Shown piece after piece: positions 1 through 13,488 of a DNA stretch of 64,000 bases (positions are counted from its first letter, which is position 1; every line of letters starts with the position of its first letter). The position numbers were made by a program, and so were the translations under genes. The stretch is from positions 3,865,297 to 3,929,296 of the forward strand of contig NC_133230.1 in NCBI RefSeq assembly GCF_040436345.1. The letters are read 5' to 3'. Below the pieces are notes generated by a model that searched no databases, was not told the DNA's origin, and saw nothing but the letters and a program-made list of their open reading frames with translations. Source of the DNA: Pagrus major (Eukaryota; Chordata; Actinopteri; Spariformes; Sparidae).

Positions 1-374
1 GCGCCGGGGAATGAGACTCAAAAATCACCTTTTCTTACAAATAGCACCTTTAATCTGTACTGTATCTATAAACAAGTGTCTTAGCTAGTAAATACTTTAG
101 TCTGCTTAATGTAGCTGTGGCACTATTAGCTTTTACAGAGGCTAACTTCAAAACATCTTTGAATCATGTGGTGACATATATCAGAGTTAGTAGTATTAAT
201 GCATCATGTGATATAATCATTAGAGAGCATTTTTATCAAATGTAAAGCAGACGTTATAGAATAGAATAGCAATAGAAACAGACACAAGGTTAGTGTTCCC
301 AACTGAAAAATTAGGAGAAGTGCTTGGATTTGTCTCTTTTTTAGGTTGTTGTTTCAGTGTGTGACTTCCTGTCT

Positions 375-600
375 GCGTTGTGCTCAATTTGGCTGAATTG
401 ATGCGCCGTGCTCCGGCATCCGGCAGAAATAGAAGCCTTGTATATCTCCTACGGAAGGGTCCGGACTACCAGAGCTGCAACGGAGTAGATACGCAACGCA
501 GCGCAGCCGGTGGAAGTAAACACATAGACTACAGTGAAACCTATAAGCTCCGCTGCCGTGGCGGATCAGACACGGACTGGACACGGACCTAGTCGAATTT
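375..600. repeat. GC-richer block, possible interspersed repeat or CpG promoter fragment
   Basis: This block is clearly richer in G+C and CpG than its AT-rich surroundings, and ends abruptly on both sides. Its wording resembles a dispersed element I associate with percomorph genomes, but that is recollection, not a search. It has no long ORF with recognisable protein content. A CpG-containing promoter or exon fragment of an unrecognised gene is the alternative. Confidence 0.3.
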
Positions 601-3600
601 AGGGGTAAGAAAAGACGAAATGATGAGCAAGAGGCAAGAGACAAGTAAATCTCAGACAGCTTCGCTAAATAAAAGGCTGCCGCTGAGCTGGACTGTTACT
701 AAATATGAAACCCTTGTGCTAACTCCGCATTTACATTACATCAGACAAATTGTTAAAGAAACCTGGGATTTGTTATTTACGACAGATGTGTTGCAACGAG
801 AAACAGTAAGGGGCGCTAAGTTGCACAAAATACAAATTACCACATAATGTTGCTTTAATAATGTGTTTAGTTATAACTCAGCTGAATTTGAAGTAACAAA
901 GAGTTGGTGCTACTAGCTAGAGCACACATGTAAACCCAGAGGTGCTCTGAGGTCGTGTTCAAAGACTGTCAAAGAGAAGGAGGTAAGTATTCAGACTGTG
1001 ACTTGTGCATGAAACCGCTATCGGAAGAGGAATCATTCGCTCAGTTAACCTACAATAACAATCAGTTATTATAAACAGATTGTGTGTTTACAGATGTCCC
1101 ATTTGTTAAATTGACGACTAATATCCGAATGGATGTCAGAGTACAAATTTGCATGTAAACAAACTAACAAGAGCGGGAGAGCCAGACAGAGCAGACAGCA
1201 CGTCTGTCAGCAGCCTGATGAAAATAATAAGTCATCTACCTCTTCAGGTTCATAAACAACTTCCCATTATTAAAGACGGCTGTGATTCACTGAGGACTGC
1301 GGTCTACAGCTCAGCTCAGCCAAGTGTTTCATGCATGCGTTCTGCTGAAAAGTTTTGTGTGGCATAGTTTCCAGCATCGTGGGCCAAACATCTGTCATTT
1401 CATCTTACACTTCCTAATGAACTTTTAGGCCATGTCTCTTTCATCATCCGGTGGTTGTGCCTCGCCCTGGACACTGCTGGCTCAATACTGGGCATGGATC
1501 CTACTTTTAAGCCATAACTATGCTTCATGTGATCATCGTGTTACATAATGTCGCAGACCGTCATTCAGGGAGACGTGTGGCTTAGGTTTCTTCTTTGATG
1601 CACTCTGCTACTCTATGCAAATATGGGATACTACCACTGGGGAGCGAGGGGCATTAAAACATTTCCAGATTTTACACATAGTGGCTTCACAGGGGAATTC
1701 CAGTATTTTTAAACCTGGGCCCTATAATTACATGGTTCGGCGTGCAAATGACTCATACTTAACAAAAGTTTTGGTATCCGTCCAGTAGATTGCCAAGCTG
1801 GCAGCGGTGATGCAGCTGTAATGGTTGCAACATAATCCTTTGAGACAACTCTGACCAGCGAAGTTGCGTTCACTAAAAGTGCCTGTTTTTGCCACTGAGG
1901 TTGTTATTCTAAGTATCTGAGATCATTATGGAAAGGATTTGTTAAATAATGAGATCCTTTTTGCAACCAGAGTCGCAAGTCTTGTTCAAGGACAAGTCTC
2001 GCTCGAGAGGGGAGTCGTCGTAGGAAGATGACACTGGAAACTTGAGTCAGAGTTGGAGAGAGGAGTTTGCAAAGTCATGACTGTATATTTAACTGATTTT
2101 GACAGTCTAGATGAGGTAAAAATGAACAACTCAACTCCAGCATCACAAGACTGATTTCAAGCTTGCAGTGCACGGCAGACAAAGCAAGACGAAACAACAA
2201 AATGAGACGGACACAGACGGAGAAAAGGCGTGTAGTGACAAAGGCAGCGACATGGATGGAAGTGAACCAGGCAACGCTGCCAATGACGACAGAGACAAGA
2301 CATTCCCCACCCATGACCTTATTTCAGACCTCAGTTCAGTCTTTATTGTCCAACCAGAAATGTTCAGTGCATTTTGTGCACCTAGGACTTTTCTTTTTGC
2401 CGAGGATGAAAAGAGGTGTTTGCTTTTTTAGACTAGCATTGTAGCTAAGTTAATGTTCATTATTGTCAGTACTTTGTTTTTTAGTTTATTTGAAGTTAGA
2501 ATGGTTTGAAGGTATAATATGCAACACAATGTATAGCCTCGTATAAACATTTAAATCAGAACGTATGAGCCACTACAGGTGTGTGGTAGTGACTGTATCT
2601 GCAGAGATCCTGCAACCCTTTGCCTGGATTTTCTTATTTTCTCAGTTGGTCGACTGTTTTACTGTTACCTGAGTATAAAAGTTGAATCAGTACTTCTTCT
2701 TGTACCATCTTTTTTTGCAGTATCTAAAGCATCTGTTCTTCTATTTGATCGAAGAATGTGTGTACTATACCCACCTCTGACCACACATCTTTTTAATTGT
2801 AAGAGCTGCCGTGCCTCTTGCTTAAGTCACGTAAGGTAATCCTTGATCGGGTCTCTGTCAGAGGTGCCGAGCCTTCAAACTACTTGTGAACTCGCCTTTG
2901 TCAGAGGCAGCACGACAACTGAGTGACACTTTTTGTCTGAGTCTGCCACAAAGGGGAAGTGATGCAGCGTCGGGTCTGGAGATTCAAAAACAACTCAGAG
3001 CTGGAAATCAAAGAGGACGGGCGTTTGCTCAAACAAGCTGTCCTGCCTCGCTGACAGACAAGGTGCTTCAGTGAACGAGCCGTGGAGAAGTCTCTGGGTT
3101 TGATGTCACTTCTCTGGTGTCACTCACTCACACACACACACACATTTAGATATGCTTCAAAATGGCGTCAGTGTTGATATCTTCGTGTGCAGGAGCCAAA
3201 GCTTCTGGGCGAATGTGAACAAGCTCCCCAGCTGCCTGCCTACGTCAGTGGCTGTGTGTGGTGGATTTGCATTTTATGACTCAAACATAAATTATAGATA
3301 GAGATTACAAAATGTCACATCATTCAAGTTCTGATGAGTAAAACGCAGCTCAAAACACGTGTTACCACAGATCGACCCAGCAGCATCAAGTGTTGGAACA
3401 TAAGTTTATGAATATTTTCGCTCTCTAGAGGTCTGTTTTTGTTTCTCAGCCGGGACAAGACAGCTGGCCGCCGATGCTGTGCCCTACATCAGATCCCCTT
3501 ATTACAGAGAATCCCAGCAGTAATGGAAATAACCTGTCGTCCTGGGCCAGGTAGCTCGACAGGCCCATAAATCAAACCAGTGTTTGGGGAGGCGGGGGTG

Positions 3601-4049
3601 CAGCGGGGAGAGAAAAAGTAGGGTAAAGAGAAGCAGGGAGGAGTTTCCTGTGCTTGTTGACAGGCTCAAACGAGGCTTGAGCAAACAGGCTCTTCAAGGT
3701 GTGATGAGTTCAGACAGACAAGTGGGTAGACAGGTAGGTCGGTAGACAGGTTAGAAGCGGCTAGGTGAAAATGAAAAAATACCCCAGCAACAGCACCATG
3801 TCAGTAATGGATCCAGAGACTTTTTTATTCCTTGTTTCTGTATTTATTTGTTTTATTTTATTAGATGCCGCCGGTTTAATAAAATAATGGTTTACCTCAT
3901 CAAGGTGGTTCTGGTGGTGGGATGGGAAGAGGAGGGCTGCTCGCATAAAATAGTGATTGTTGCAAAGTGACCACAACACCATCGGAAATGTCTCGACTTA
4001 TCGTCAAAAATATCAGTTTTCTGTCACCACAAACACGACTGCATGCTAT

Positions 4050-4232
4050 CAATTGCTAATTAACACTAAATACAATGAACAGCTGAGTGGCCTGATGGTT
4101 CTGGATGAAAAGTCAGCTGATCAACAAACTTTTTACAAGTCATCTGATTGCCAAAATGCCACAGTAACTCATCCGATGGTTGTTGAGATTTCAGTCTGGA
4201 CAGACAGACTGACATCGTGGCTAAAAAGTTAA
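4050..4232 (+). repeat. Fragment of a common teleost interspersed repeat
   Basis: The passage has the layout of a repeat widespread in percomorph genomes: a 'tgctaattaacactaa' type segment, then a 'gatgaaaagtcagctgatca' segment, then 'ttgttgagatttcagtctgg' followed by repeated 'gacagact'. It is diverged and lacks intact ends. A second part of what looks like the same consensus lies near 20,105-20,220. Family naming would need a repeat library. Confidence 0.5.
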
Positions 4233-5689
4233 ATGTGTCTCCGTGAAAGCAAAACCAAAAAAGTATCCCAGTCTAATCTGTATAACATGCAGTACACCAC
4301 ACTAGATCACTAACCTCAGAGCTTTTTGCAAATTGTTTGGTTGCTCATAATTAGCATACACACATGTTCTCCTCAGTGGTTTGCTTTGAAACAATTTGTC
4401 AAAGAGCGTCTTGTGGCGTCACAATAATCAAAAGCCAATCTGGGATTTGTTTTACTTTGTCTGGATTTTGGTGATTTGTCTCTGTGAAGGGGTTAAATTC
4501 CTTGTGGTGTTGTTGCTGAACAATCCTGCCACTGTTTCTCCTCCTGAGTTATGGCTGATTAGGAGTTTAATTATGATCTTGTGAACTGGAGGGGGGTGGA
4601 ATCTCTTTGATCTCTATGGTTTATGTTGATTAACCATTATGATCTTTCATCGCTGTGTAACAGAGTCAGGGAACAAAATGTTAAGTTAAAACCTGCTATG
4701 GAAAGATCTGCAACATCTTCCGCCTGGTTTGTTGTGTTTTATGATCAACTGAGGCAACGGCAACACACATCTCATGTTTCTTAGAAGTAACATTACATCA
4801 GCGTGACACTGCCATGCCAGAAAAAAGAAAAATGGGTCAGCATCACATTATAAAGCAATACTGCCACAATGAAGACCCTTCATTAGTTGGCACAAGACGC
4901 CACAGTGTGTGATTTTGGACAGCAGGCCGGTGATCTCGTCCTCTGTCTCTTGCATTTGCACACATTTTCCATTTGCTCTTCTTGTTTTTTGAGTTAGCTG
5001 CTAACTGCTGCTGGCATTTTAAAATCTACCTCTTTTGTGACACAAAACATAACGTCAAAACGTCACAACCGATATCCCATGACAGATTCAACACTGTTAC
5101 TGCCTCCACTGCAGGCCCAGAGACGAAATGAAAACCAATCCCAGGGGCTCAAGACACTTTAAAGGTCACTGAAAGTATCTCGAAAGTGTTTTACTTGAAG
5201 CCATTAACAACAAAACATGAACTATAGTAACTAATATCAAAGCGCTAGATATGTATAAATAATTGTTCTTGTTAATAATTAGTCTTGGCTGTGTTATGGC
5301 AGCGGTTGTGTTTGCACGGATGAATCTAATCCAACTGTGAGGATGATCTGGCAGCGATGTGGTGTGTGAGAGAGTAAAGCCATTTAGAGAGGCGTATTCA
5401 TCACTCCCATTAGTAAAAACCACCGAGCAAAACACAGGTGAGCGCCGAGCACAATGGTGCGATTGTTTTTCTTCTCTAGGGGAGGATAATATCAAGTGAT
5501 TTTAATATTCACATATATCTGTTACCAGTTTAGATTGCAGGCTTTTCCTCCTTTCCAGGAGGGCTTTATCAGCGCAGAGCCCTGGGGGGAACAGGTGGAT
5601 TTTAGGTGCGTCCTCTCGCTGCGTCTGCACAAACCCACACACACCAGGAGACAACAGCACAGAATGGATGGCATAGTTCAAATGTTTTT

Positions 5690-6260
5690 AATTAGCTGGT
5701 AATAGTGCCTTTGTGTCCTAGATCTGCGTCATTAGCATAACTCATGAGTCGGAAAAGGGCGATTATGTTCCATCATGCCACCCATGGATGTTTTCTTTGG
5801 GCATGCGATGCTATGTGCGCTTGGCAGGGGTGCCAGTCTCCGCATTTCAACACAAAGTGTTTTGTTTTAGTGCTAATTATATGGCAGGCGAAGGCAGATG
5901 GGCCCTGTTTCCTCCTCCCCTCTGCGGGTGACAGTTATTGACAATCGGCCCTGTCTAGCCATAATACGCCTGAGGCACTCGATAAAACCACTTCCAACGT
6001 AAACATCGCAGCGAGAGGAGTTTCAAATGGGGCCGATTTTTTACCTTGACAACTGTAACTATGTTCAACAAATTAGTCCCAGAATCCCCTGGTGTTTACA
6101 CTCCTTGAAATGAAAGAGATTGCCTTTCCTCTGACTGACAGTAGGGATCCTTCAGACTTTTTGTGTTTTTATTTTCACTGCCGCGGTTGTGAATGGGCAC
6201 AGCGGATGACACCCACTCCAACATGGCAGTCGGATTTTTGTTTAGATCTGAAGTGTGTGA
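5690..6260. promoter_or_regulatory. Candidate conserved non-coding element
   Basis: This stretch has no ORF of note, no simple repeat and none of the repeat families I recognise. It is dense in TAAT-type homeodomain cores (for example around 5,730 and 5,875) and contains TGACAG, a MEIS/TALE-like core, near 5,930, closely followed by ATTGACA. That texture is common in vertebrate developmental enhancers. Conservation cannot be seen from one sequence, so this is an inference. Confidence 0.2.
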
Positions 6261-7052
6261 TTTGCCAGAGGGTTATGTTGTATTTGCAAATGGTTCTTGG
6301 CGTTTGTTGTGGCCTGTATCGCCTTCCAGATTTACTACAGAGCAAATCTGAACATTAGAACTGGTGTCACTTTGGCTGCCAGTAACAGTTTATTTTTAAA
6401 CTATTTTCTCATGAGCGTTTTAATCTTCTGTCACTCATCCTACAATATTCCCAGCCCGTCTTATTGCGCGTGTAATGTTTGTGAAGTCTGGATCAAAGAT
6501 CAGCGGCGCAGGTCTACCTCCGTCCGAAGATTTAGTCGGTGTCTTTCCCCGCTGAGTGAGTCTCCATCGTGTGTGACAATGGTTGGAAGGGTCAGCGCCT
6601 GCGAGTGACCCTCTGCTATTTCCTCGCTCCTCTAGATTGTCCCACGTCCGCATCAAACACTGTTTCACAGCGGCTTCAAAGGAAGGAGGCCCGTCACAGC
6701 CCGCACATCAAAGACACACTGTCAACATCCATGTCGGTCAAAACTGTACAAGTGAGGGGATCTTTGTAAAAGGAGCCACAGATGTCACGTCCTGCCAAAT
6801 GGACCAGATGTGACGGTGACGATGTTGAGCTGGTCCTCGTCCCAACGCGATTTAAAACAGCACCTGTCCTGCTAAGAATGAGTGATTTTATTTTTGTTTT
6901 GAAGATTGTTTGGCGGGCATTTTATGGTATAATTAGAGAGTTGACAGTTAACAGATGACAGAAAAACGAGGGAAAAGAGACAGGGAATGGCATGCAATGA
7001 ATATACCCAGACAGATTTGTACAGCGGGACATTGAAATACCGTTTTGAAGCC

Positions 7053-7409
7053 TCAGTTTGGCATTATGGCCGTTGCCATCTGTTTTTTGGAGCCAGAAGG
7101 GACCTCTTTTGGACTTGAAGGTTGTACGGTGGATCCGACTAAGAACTCAACGACACGTCGTGGTAGCAACTCGTCAATCACACGGTAGCCACTCCCTAAA
7201 GCATACCCTGCTTTATCGTCTATTTTAATCTGAATGGGACCATAATTTACTAAATGAACATCATGCTGTGTTGAAGAACACTTGAAACTAGCGATTGAGA
7301 CCATAAACTCATCAGGAAACTGTTCACTGAGGTCATAAATTAACTGAGAAGAAGGGTCGAGAAGAAGTATTTGAGGTTGCTTGGTGAAAGGGCCATTCAA
7401 ATGTGTCAA
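7053..7409 (-). CDS. Unrecognised open reading frame, 118 codons
   Basis: An open frame with balanced, globular-looking composition. It has alternating hydrophobic stretches such as QILLLDPSSQLIYDL and VVEFLVGS rather than the low-complexity content of most chance ORFs nearby. I do not recognise a family. No splice partner, promoter or poly(A) signal was identified. It could be a remnant of a transposon protein, one exon of an unknown gene, or chance. The listed first codon comes from the open frame, not from start-site evidence. Confidence 0.2.
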   Translation of the reverse strand: MTHLNGPFTKQPQILLLDPSSQLIYDLSEQFPDEFMVSIASFKCSSTQHDVHLVNYGPIQIKIDDKAGYALGSGYRVIDELLPRRVVEFLVGSTVQPSSPKEVPSGSKKQMATAIMPN

Positions 7410-7644
7410 TTAAGAAGAATTTGGGCTTGCAGGTCTACATTTTAATAGAGCACACACACACTGATTTTGTCATGTCATCACGTGTCCAAATGTTTCCTGC
7501 TGCAAGAGGACACTGATCACCACAATTTACAGTAAACAAGGCCTTACTGCAACAATGACAGCTCACATACTGTAATGCTTCAGGTGATAGAAAGTAAAGG
7601 AAGAACCGGGAGAAACTGGAAGTGATAATGCTGACTGTGCACTG

Positions 7645-7985
7645 AAACAGTGGCGGACTCGGGATGTTTGAGGGTCAGGGGCAAAAAAATAAAGGGCACC
7701 AGGTGGTCATGAGACGTTAAAGGGCACCCTAGAGGGCCCTTTATAATGTTTTATCTATCATAGGGGTGTCAAAGAGGGCCCTTTCGAGGCATTTCTCAAA
7801 TATGGGGGCAGGGATTGTCTTAATAATGTTTTTTGTTGTCCTTTATGAAACTTTTTTTTCCGTTTAATTAATTTTTTCCCCATCATTTTGTTGTTTCTCA
7901 CCACAGTGCCTGTCCCACCTCGGAGGCCTCCATAAATCACCATTATTAACACCGTAAAGCAGCTAACACAAAGTATCTTCTATTG
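7645..7985. repeat. Likely DNA-transposon-derived repeat
   Basis: It begins with 'cagtggcggactcgggat', a start I associate with a non-autonomous hAT-like repeat in fish. Inside, the phrase 'agagggccctt' occurs twice (near 7,731 and 7,774). The right end is unclear and no target-site duplication is evident. The assignment rests on recollection of the family's start. Confidence 0.35.
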
Positions 7986-8570
7986 TAAGATAACACCAAC
8001 ATGATATGATGTGTTCATATTACTTAAGAAACTTGGCAGACATTCATGCAATAAATCATTCTGCTTTTTAAATCTACCTGAGGACTTTCAGCTTTCTCTT
8101 AAAACCCTTTATCTTCTCTCTAATCTGTCCCATAAACCCAAAAACGCAAATCTTAAATTGCTAAAACGAAAAAAATAAAGGGAGGCGAAGACACTCGGAG
8201 GAGGGAAGAACCAGCGTCTCACCACAATTAAAGCATTGACAGCTTCCAATAGATTCATCTTCCAGTGACAGCAGCTTTAAACCCTCTGAATCCCTCGAGG
8301 CTGAGACACACACATGTACACCCAAACACACTGGAGGTGTCAGACTGTCAGAGCAGCACTGTGAGCTGTTTTTGGCCTCAGATCTCACGCTTTAGTGAAA
8401 CGCCGGGTTTTCTCTCCTCCGCTCTCAGGAGTTTGGAAGTTGCTCACATGAGCTGAAGTGCAGGTGGTCCAATATTCTGCCAAAGTGATCTGAATCTGAA
8501 TCTGTGTAAATTACAGCGTCTGAAAAACCTCACTTTCATGACATGTTGAGACGAGGCTCTCGGTCGCAGA

Positions 8571-8665
8571 TCTTTCTCTCTCTCCCTCTCCCTCTCTTTG
8601 TCTGTATGCAAATCTTTTCTTTGTTTCCCTCCTCTTTTCTTTCTCTTTTTGCTGTGACCCACTCT
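8571..8665. repeat. Pyrimidine-rich low-complexity tract
   Basis: A run of tctctc, tccctc and ttctttc units on the + strand, with no perfect long period. It generates a spurious Glu/Arg/Lys-rich ORF on the other strand. Confidence 0.8.
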
Positions 8666-9086
8666 TTCTGTCCTTTCTCTTAGCCCCACGCTATTGTTAT
8701 ATTTTTCTTTAATTAGTCTTCTCCTTTTGCAGTACTCCAAAGTCATACAAACCGATAACCATACAAAAAGTTGAGATTAATTTCTGTCATCTTCAGCTAA
8801 AATAAAATACAATGTTATATATTTTTCCCACTGGACAAAGTAGCATGTAGCAGGTTGGGACTTTACGTGGATAAAAAAGTTTTAAATCCAAAGACCAGCC
8901 TGAATGTTTTGTCATTTCTCTATCGCTATTATATTTGGAAATATCATGATTTGTCAAAATTTGGATGGAAACCCATTTTATATCTTTTATTTATTTCACG
9001 TTTGTTCGTATCCCCCTCATGCTTACTCTGTTCATTGAAATGTGACATCCGGTTACACTTTTTGGAAATAAGGCTAACAAACGTTG

Positions 9087-9290
9087 TCAAAAGGTTGTGG
9101 TTTGGTTAGGTTTAGGCACAAGATCATACTTTGGGTTGAAATAACTACATTCAATTACACAATGTGAGCTGTTTAAGTGACAAACATTGCTGCAAACGGG
9201 ACTCAAACTCCGGTCTCTGGTGAGAAAGTCCACTGTTTGACCCGTCCTACAACTCCAGCCAACCTCCAATACAGAAGTGATGCTAGAGGG
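9087..9290 (-). repeat. Percomorph repeat with a tRNA-like segment
   Basis: The left part contains 'ggtttggttaggtttaggc', typical of an abundant percomorph repeat. The right part, read on the - strand, looks tRNA-like: an A-box-like 'ttggctggagttgtagg' precedes a B-box-like 'gtttgagtccc' by about 45 bases. This suggests a tRNA-derived SINE or a composite repeat. Related 'ggttaggtttagg' passages occur near 10,855 (+) and 12,515-12,600 (opposite orientation). Confidence 0.5.
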
Positions 9291-10789
9291 GTAACTACAG
9301 CCGAGTCTACTGGGGGGGAGATACTCCATCGTTTATACAGACAACCTTAATTCAATCAGGTAATCTTATTGAGATCAAGATCTCTTTTGCAAAAGAGGCC
9401 TGAGTACAGCAGATAGAAGGAAAAACACTCATGAATTCAGTTTTTTTTCCTTTTATTTGACCCTGTCTGCTTTCTTCAACAGAGCAAAATTAAGTTGAAA
9501 ACAATGAATATAATAATGTCTCTTTTGTTTTGGTGTAAAATCTTCCTTTGGATCTGTGGAAGTTTTAATTGTATGGCAGAAACCTGTAAATGCACTACTG
9601 TATGGTGATATTAAGTGCAGTAGAAAAGAAAGTGTGAACAGAAATAGTCATTCCTCGTCAGAAAGTTTCTCTTTTCCAACCTTTTTCTGTTCCCAAGTCA
9701 AATTTTGGACCTTCTTATTGCTCTAACCTCCTTTTGTAATGCCTGTTGTTTATTCATGGATTCATTTTTACTCCCAGAGGTAATTACAGACACATATTGT
9801 CTTAATTTCTTTACACGTGTTCTGAATTGGTTCTTTGTGGGAACATAGAGCAGCCAGTTTTTTCAGGTTTGTGGGACTGTCGCTCGTTCTCACCCTGCTC
9901 TCTGGATGTACAAACAAACTGAGCGCTGTGCGCAGATGGGGACAAAAGGCAGGCTTATGGGCGAGGCGAGGAGGAGTCAGGTGGATCAAGGAGCGATGTG
10001 GGAAAGGTGGAATCTCCCCGAGATCCTCCTGGGACCACCACCAGGAAGAGAAATGTCAGATTTACTGGATTCAGTGTTCGCCTGGGAAACAAGGAGGCTT
10101 TGACGCACTCACGCTCAGCACACATTTTCACACACGTTTAATGGGAAAAAGTGGAATAACCAATAGTCGGCAGATGCTTTACACGTTGTACCATTCATGA
10201 GAAAAGAAGCTAATGGTTTTCACACACATTCAAACTTGTACAGTCACACAGTTGTTCGAAGAATCTGGCTGGAATAGCTGACACGCTGTCGGCATGTGAT
10301 AATACAAAAACACACATTCACACAAATTTCCGTATAATGTCAGATTACAGGATTCGCCCGTTGATGGGAAACGGTAACAAACTCACACATGTGCACACAA
10401 ACATGCCTTAAATGTAAAATGTAAAAAACACTTTCTCATGTGAACATTAGAATTTTTCATCATGTTTTCTTGGGCTCACATGAAGCATGTTTTACATACA
10501 ATGCAAATCTTTTTCAATGCCTTTGCCAAATACATGTGACAGAGATGGAAATGTAATTTTTGCATTGAAAATGGAAAATACTTTTGCCAGTGTTCCCATA
10601 TGGAAACATAAAGATGTATGTAGGATTTCTGCATTAAAACAGAACAGACCTTTGTTGTATATTTAAGAAATTAGCAACTTTGTTCAAGGTAACATTTAAT
10701 TTGGTTGCCTGTCGCTATATCTTTTCAACATATCCTCATGTCTTAAAAACTGAAAAGGTCGAATGGCAGTCACTCCTAAAACAACATAG

Positions 10790-11060
10790 ATGACCTCTGG
10801 AGTGTACCAGTGACAAGCGGACCAGACCTTTCGACGTAAACTTGCTGCTTGGTTAGGTTTAGGAAAACATCATAGACTTCCTCCTTTGCTGCCGTAATAA
10901 TTGCCCCGGCCACTAGAGGTCGCCACCTAGCAAGACATGTAAATATGGGCCTTAATAAGCTGCTCACACAGACAACTTTTTTGTGCATTTTTCTGATGAG
11001 CACGGGCTGAACCTCCAGGAGAGACTCAGAGAGTGAGGACAGCTGCAAACAAGATAAAAA
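10790..11060 (+). repeat. Second copy of the GGTTAGGTTTAGG-type repeat
   Basis: It contains 'ttggttaggtttaggaaaac' at about 10,850 followed by 'ccactagaggtcgccacct' near 10,910, the combination seen in a common fish interspersed repeat. It is diverged and its ends are not definable by eye. Confidence 0.4.
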
Positions 11061-12379
11061 ATTGACGCAAATAAAACTTTGAAATGTTTCCATGTTTGTT
11101 AACATTTTGAATGAAGTCCTGTCAGATCGATTTTCCTCAGCAATGGTGGTTATTTAATGGTCTTACATTTGCAAGCGAGCAACAGTAGGGCACTGAGGGT
11201 GTTTGTGTGTGTGTGTGTTTGAATTCAGGTCAACCTCCGAATAAACTCAGAACTCAACAGACGCTCTGGTTCTCTTCTTCCCCTCTCCTTCCTGTAATGT
11301 TACATCTATGAAGTGAAGTGTATTTCCCATCCAGCTCCATTCAGCAGTCAACAACACAGAACATAAACACCCGACAATGGAGGTCACGTTCACGGATCAC
11401 TGCTGCAGTCAGGTTGATAAACAGGAGTGAAGATAAATCCACTTTTTTGGCAAACGGCATGTGTTTTATTTGACTGAAGAACCACGAATGAGGGATATTA
11501 CACACTGTGCATTTAAGTATCTGGTTCCCTTCTTATTTTAAATGTAATTTTTTTCTCTCACATATCAGTAAAAACTGATGTATAAACTTTGATTTTTTTG
11601 ATTTTTTTTTGACAAAATAAAAGACAATATCCAGAAAAAGAAGAAAAACCAGAGTCTAAAAAGCACATTTAAGGTTTGATGTGTTTCCAAACTCATTACA
11701 TGAAGATTCATCATCAGTCTTCCCTGAAATACACAGTAGATTATGGTTTAAAGCACAATAATTATGTTTTATGGGTTTCCCACTTGAACAAAAAAAAACA
11801 TACACACCTTTCAAGAGTGCCTGTATTTTCCAAAGTGAAAATACAGGCTGTCATGTTTTCCAAATGGCTTTGGGAGAAATATGAGTGTGAGGACGGCAGG
11901 TCTGTGGGACCCCGGCCTGAAGTAAGACGAGAGATTAGAGAGATTACAGTTAAAGAGCATCTCGTCCTGTGGAGCCCCTCCTAAACACCAGCTCCCATCA
12001 GATGGGCCTGGACTGATGGAGGAAACAGTGGAGATTATACCCGTTTAACAGTAATCCCCCTCCTCTGGAGCAACGCCAGCACCAAGCACAAGACCACCAC
12101 TCGACAAGAGAGACGCAAACTGAGGTGACGAGTCAACGTTTTCATCATTTCATCATTTAATGACGGTTTCTGTTGTTACAGCATTTAAATGGAGCACTTG
12201 GCAACTTTATTGGCAGCTCCAAAAAGAAAGAATAGATCACTGAAAGCCACAACATACCAGAGAAATCATTCACATTTGTTGTTCTGTTCAAATCAAGAGC
12301 ATCATAACACCGCTTTAATTTCAATCCCAATAGACTTCCTGCCTCTACCAAGACATCTGGTCGCATCTGTTTATGTGAA

Positions 12380-12610
12380 AGACACCTGGGTTCATTTCCA
12401 GCCGTTTTTGTGGTGTCCAGAACCAGCTATTTTCATGGGAAGTTGGACCATCTCCATCCATGATTGGGCTGACCAAAATGGGTATTCAAGGGTCGAACTA
12501 TGATGTAATCCTAACCCTAACCAAGTGGTTTTGGTTTGTAAAACTAGCCAGAATGTAAGCACAGCGTTGTGACGAGACAAACATGGAAAAAAATCAACCT
12601 AAACAAACAT
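12380..12610 (-). repeat. Third, inverted copy of the TTAGG-containing repeat
   Basis: It carries 'cctaaccctaaccaagtgg' at about 12,510, the reverse complement of the wording in the 9 kb and 10.8 kb copies. The short CCCTAA run makes it look telomere-like, but it is only two units and sits inside the dispersed repeat. Confidence 0.4.
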
Positions 12611-13488
12611 TTATTCTGGTGCTTGTGTTGCCAGAGTCTTTGTTCAAAGTGAAAGTCACAAAGCTCAGTTAAAACTATGTCCTGGTTGTGATTATTGCCT
12701 TTGGTATTGAATGTAATGAGTCTCTTCACCTGCAGCATGAATAAAACACTGATGTTCAGGTGAAGCTTTAGACCAATAGCAGCAGCTGAGAGTTCAGGTT
12801 CACCTGTAAGATCTTACTGAAGGAGACACAACAGTACTACAAAGTCACAGCCTGCAGCTGTATCGTGTCTCTTTTAGTTTGGGTGTATTGCTCCTTTTTT
12901 TTTTTTTTTACATGTCTGTGCCCAGAGGCCCACTGTTTCACAATCGGTACAGATTGTGCAGCATGTGCTCACTGGATGTGTGGATACGAGCTCCAAATTT
13001 CATCTGGGTCCATGTCAGTAAATCAAGTGTCAGTCAGCCAAAAATGTAACTATGATTAAAGTCTACAATATCCCTGTTGATTAAAAATTCATGGTCATTT
13101 TTGAGACTACACATGTGGTTTATGATGTCTTCAATGCTTCAATTTGTTTTGGTGTTGGTGAAGGTTTATTTACTGCCCCTGGTTTTTGGTAAATGCATTA
13201 TTTTGAGTGGGTTGGTGTCTGTCAGAATGATTTTGGACACTTTTCAACACATCACCTAAATTTGTGTTTATGTGTGACTGATGCAGCGGTGACTCACCGA
13301 CTTCTTTATATCACGGTGACACATAAAAGTGAGTCATGTTCAGTTGAGTAACAGTTAGAACAGCCCGATCTGAATATGTTTGAACAGTTAAATTGTGGGT
13401 ACTTCTGCATATATCATTGCCTTTTATTTTTGTTTTCTTGTTGTGATATTAAAATATTAAATCAACTGTTAAAAACATCATAAACTAG

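Noticed and set aside
1920-2100. Passage with several 'aagtc' and 'gagtc' phrases
   Set aside because: Resembles a degenerate fish repeat, but the units are too irregular to define.
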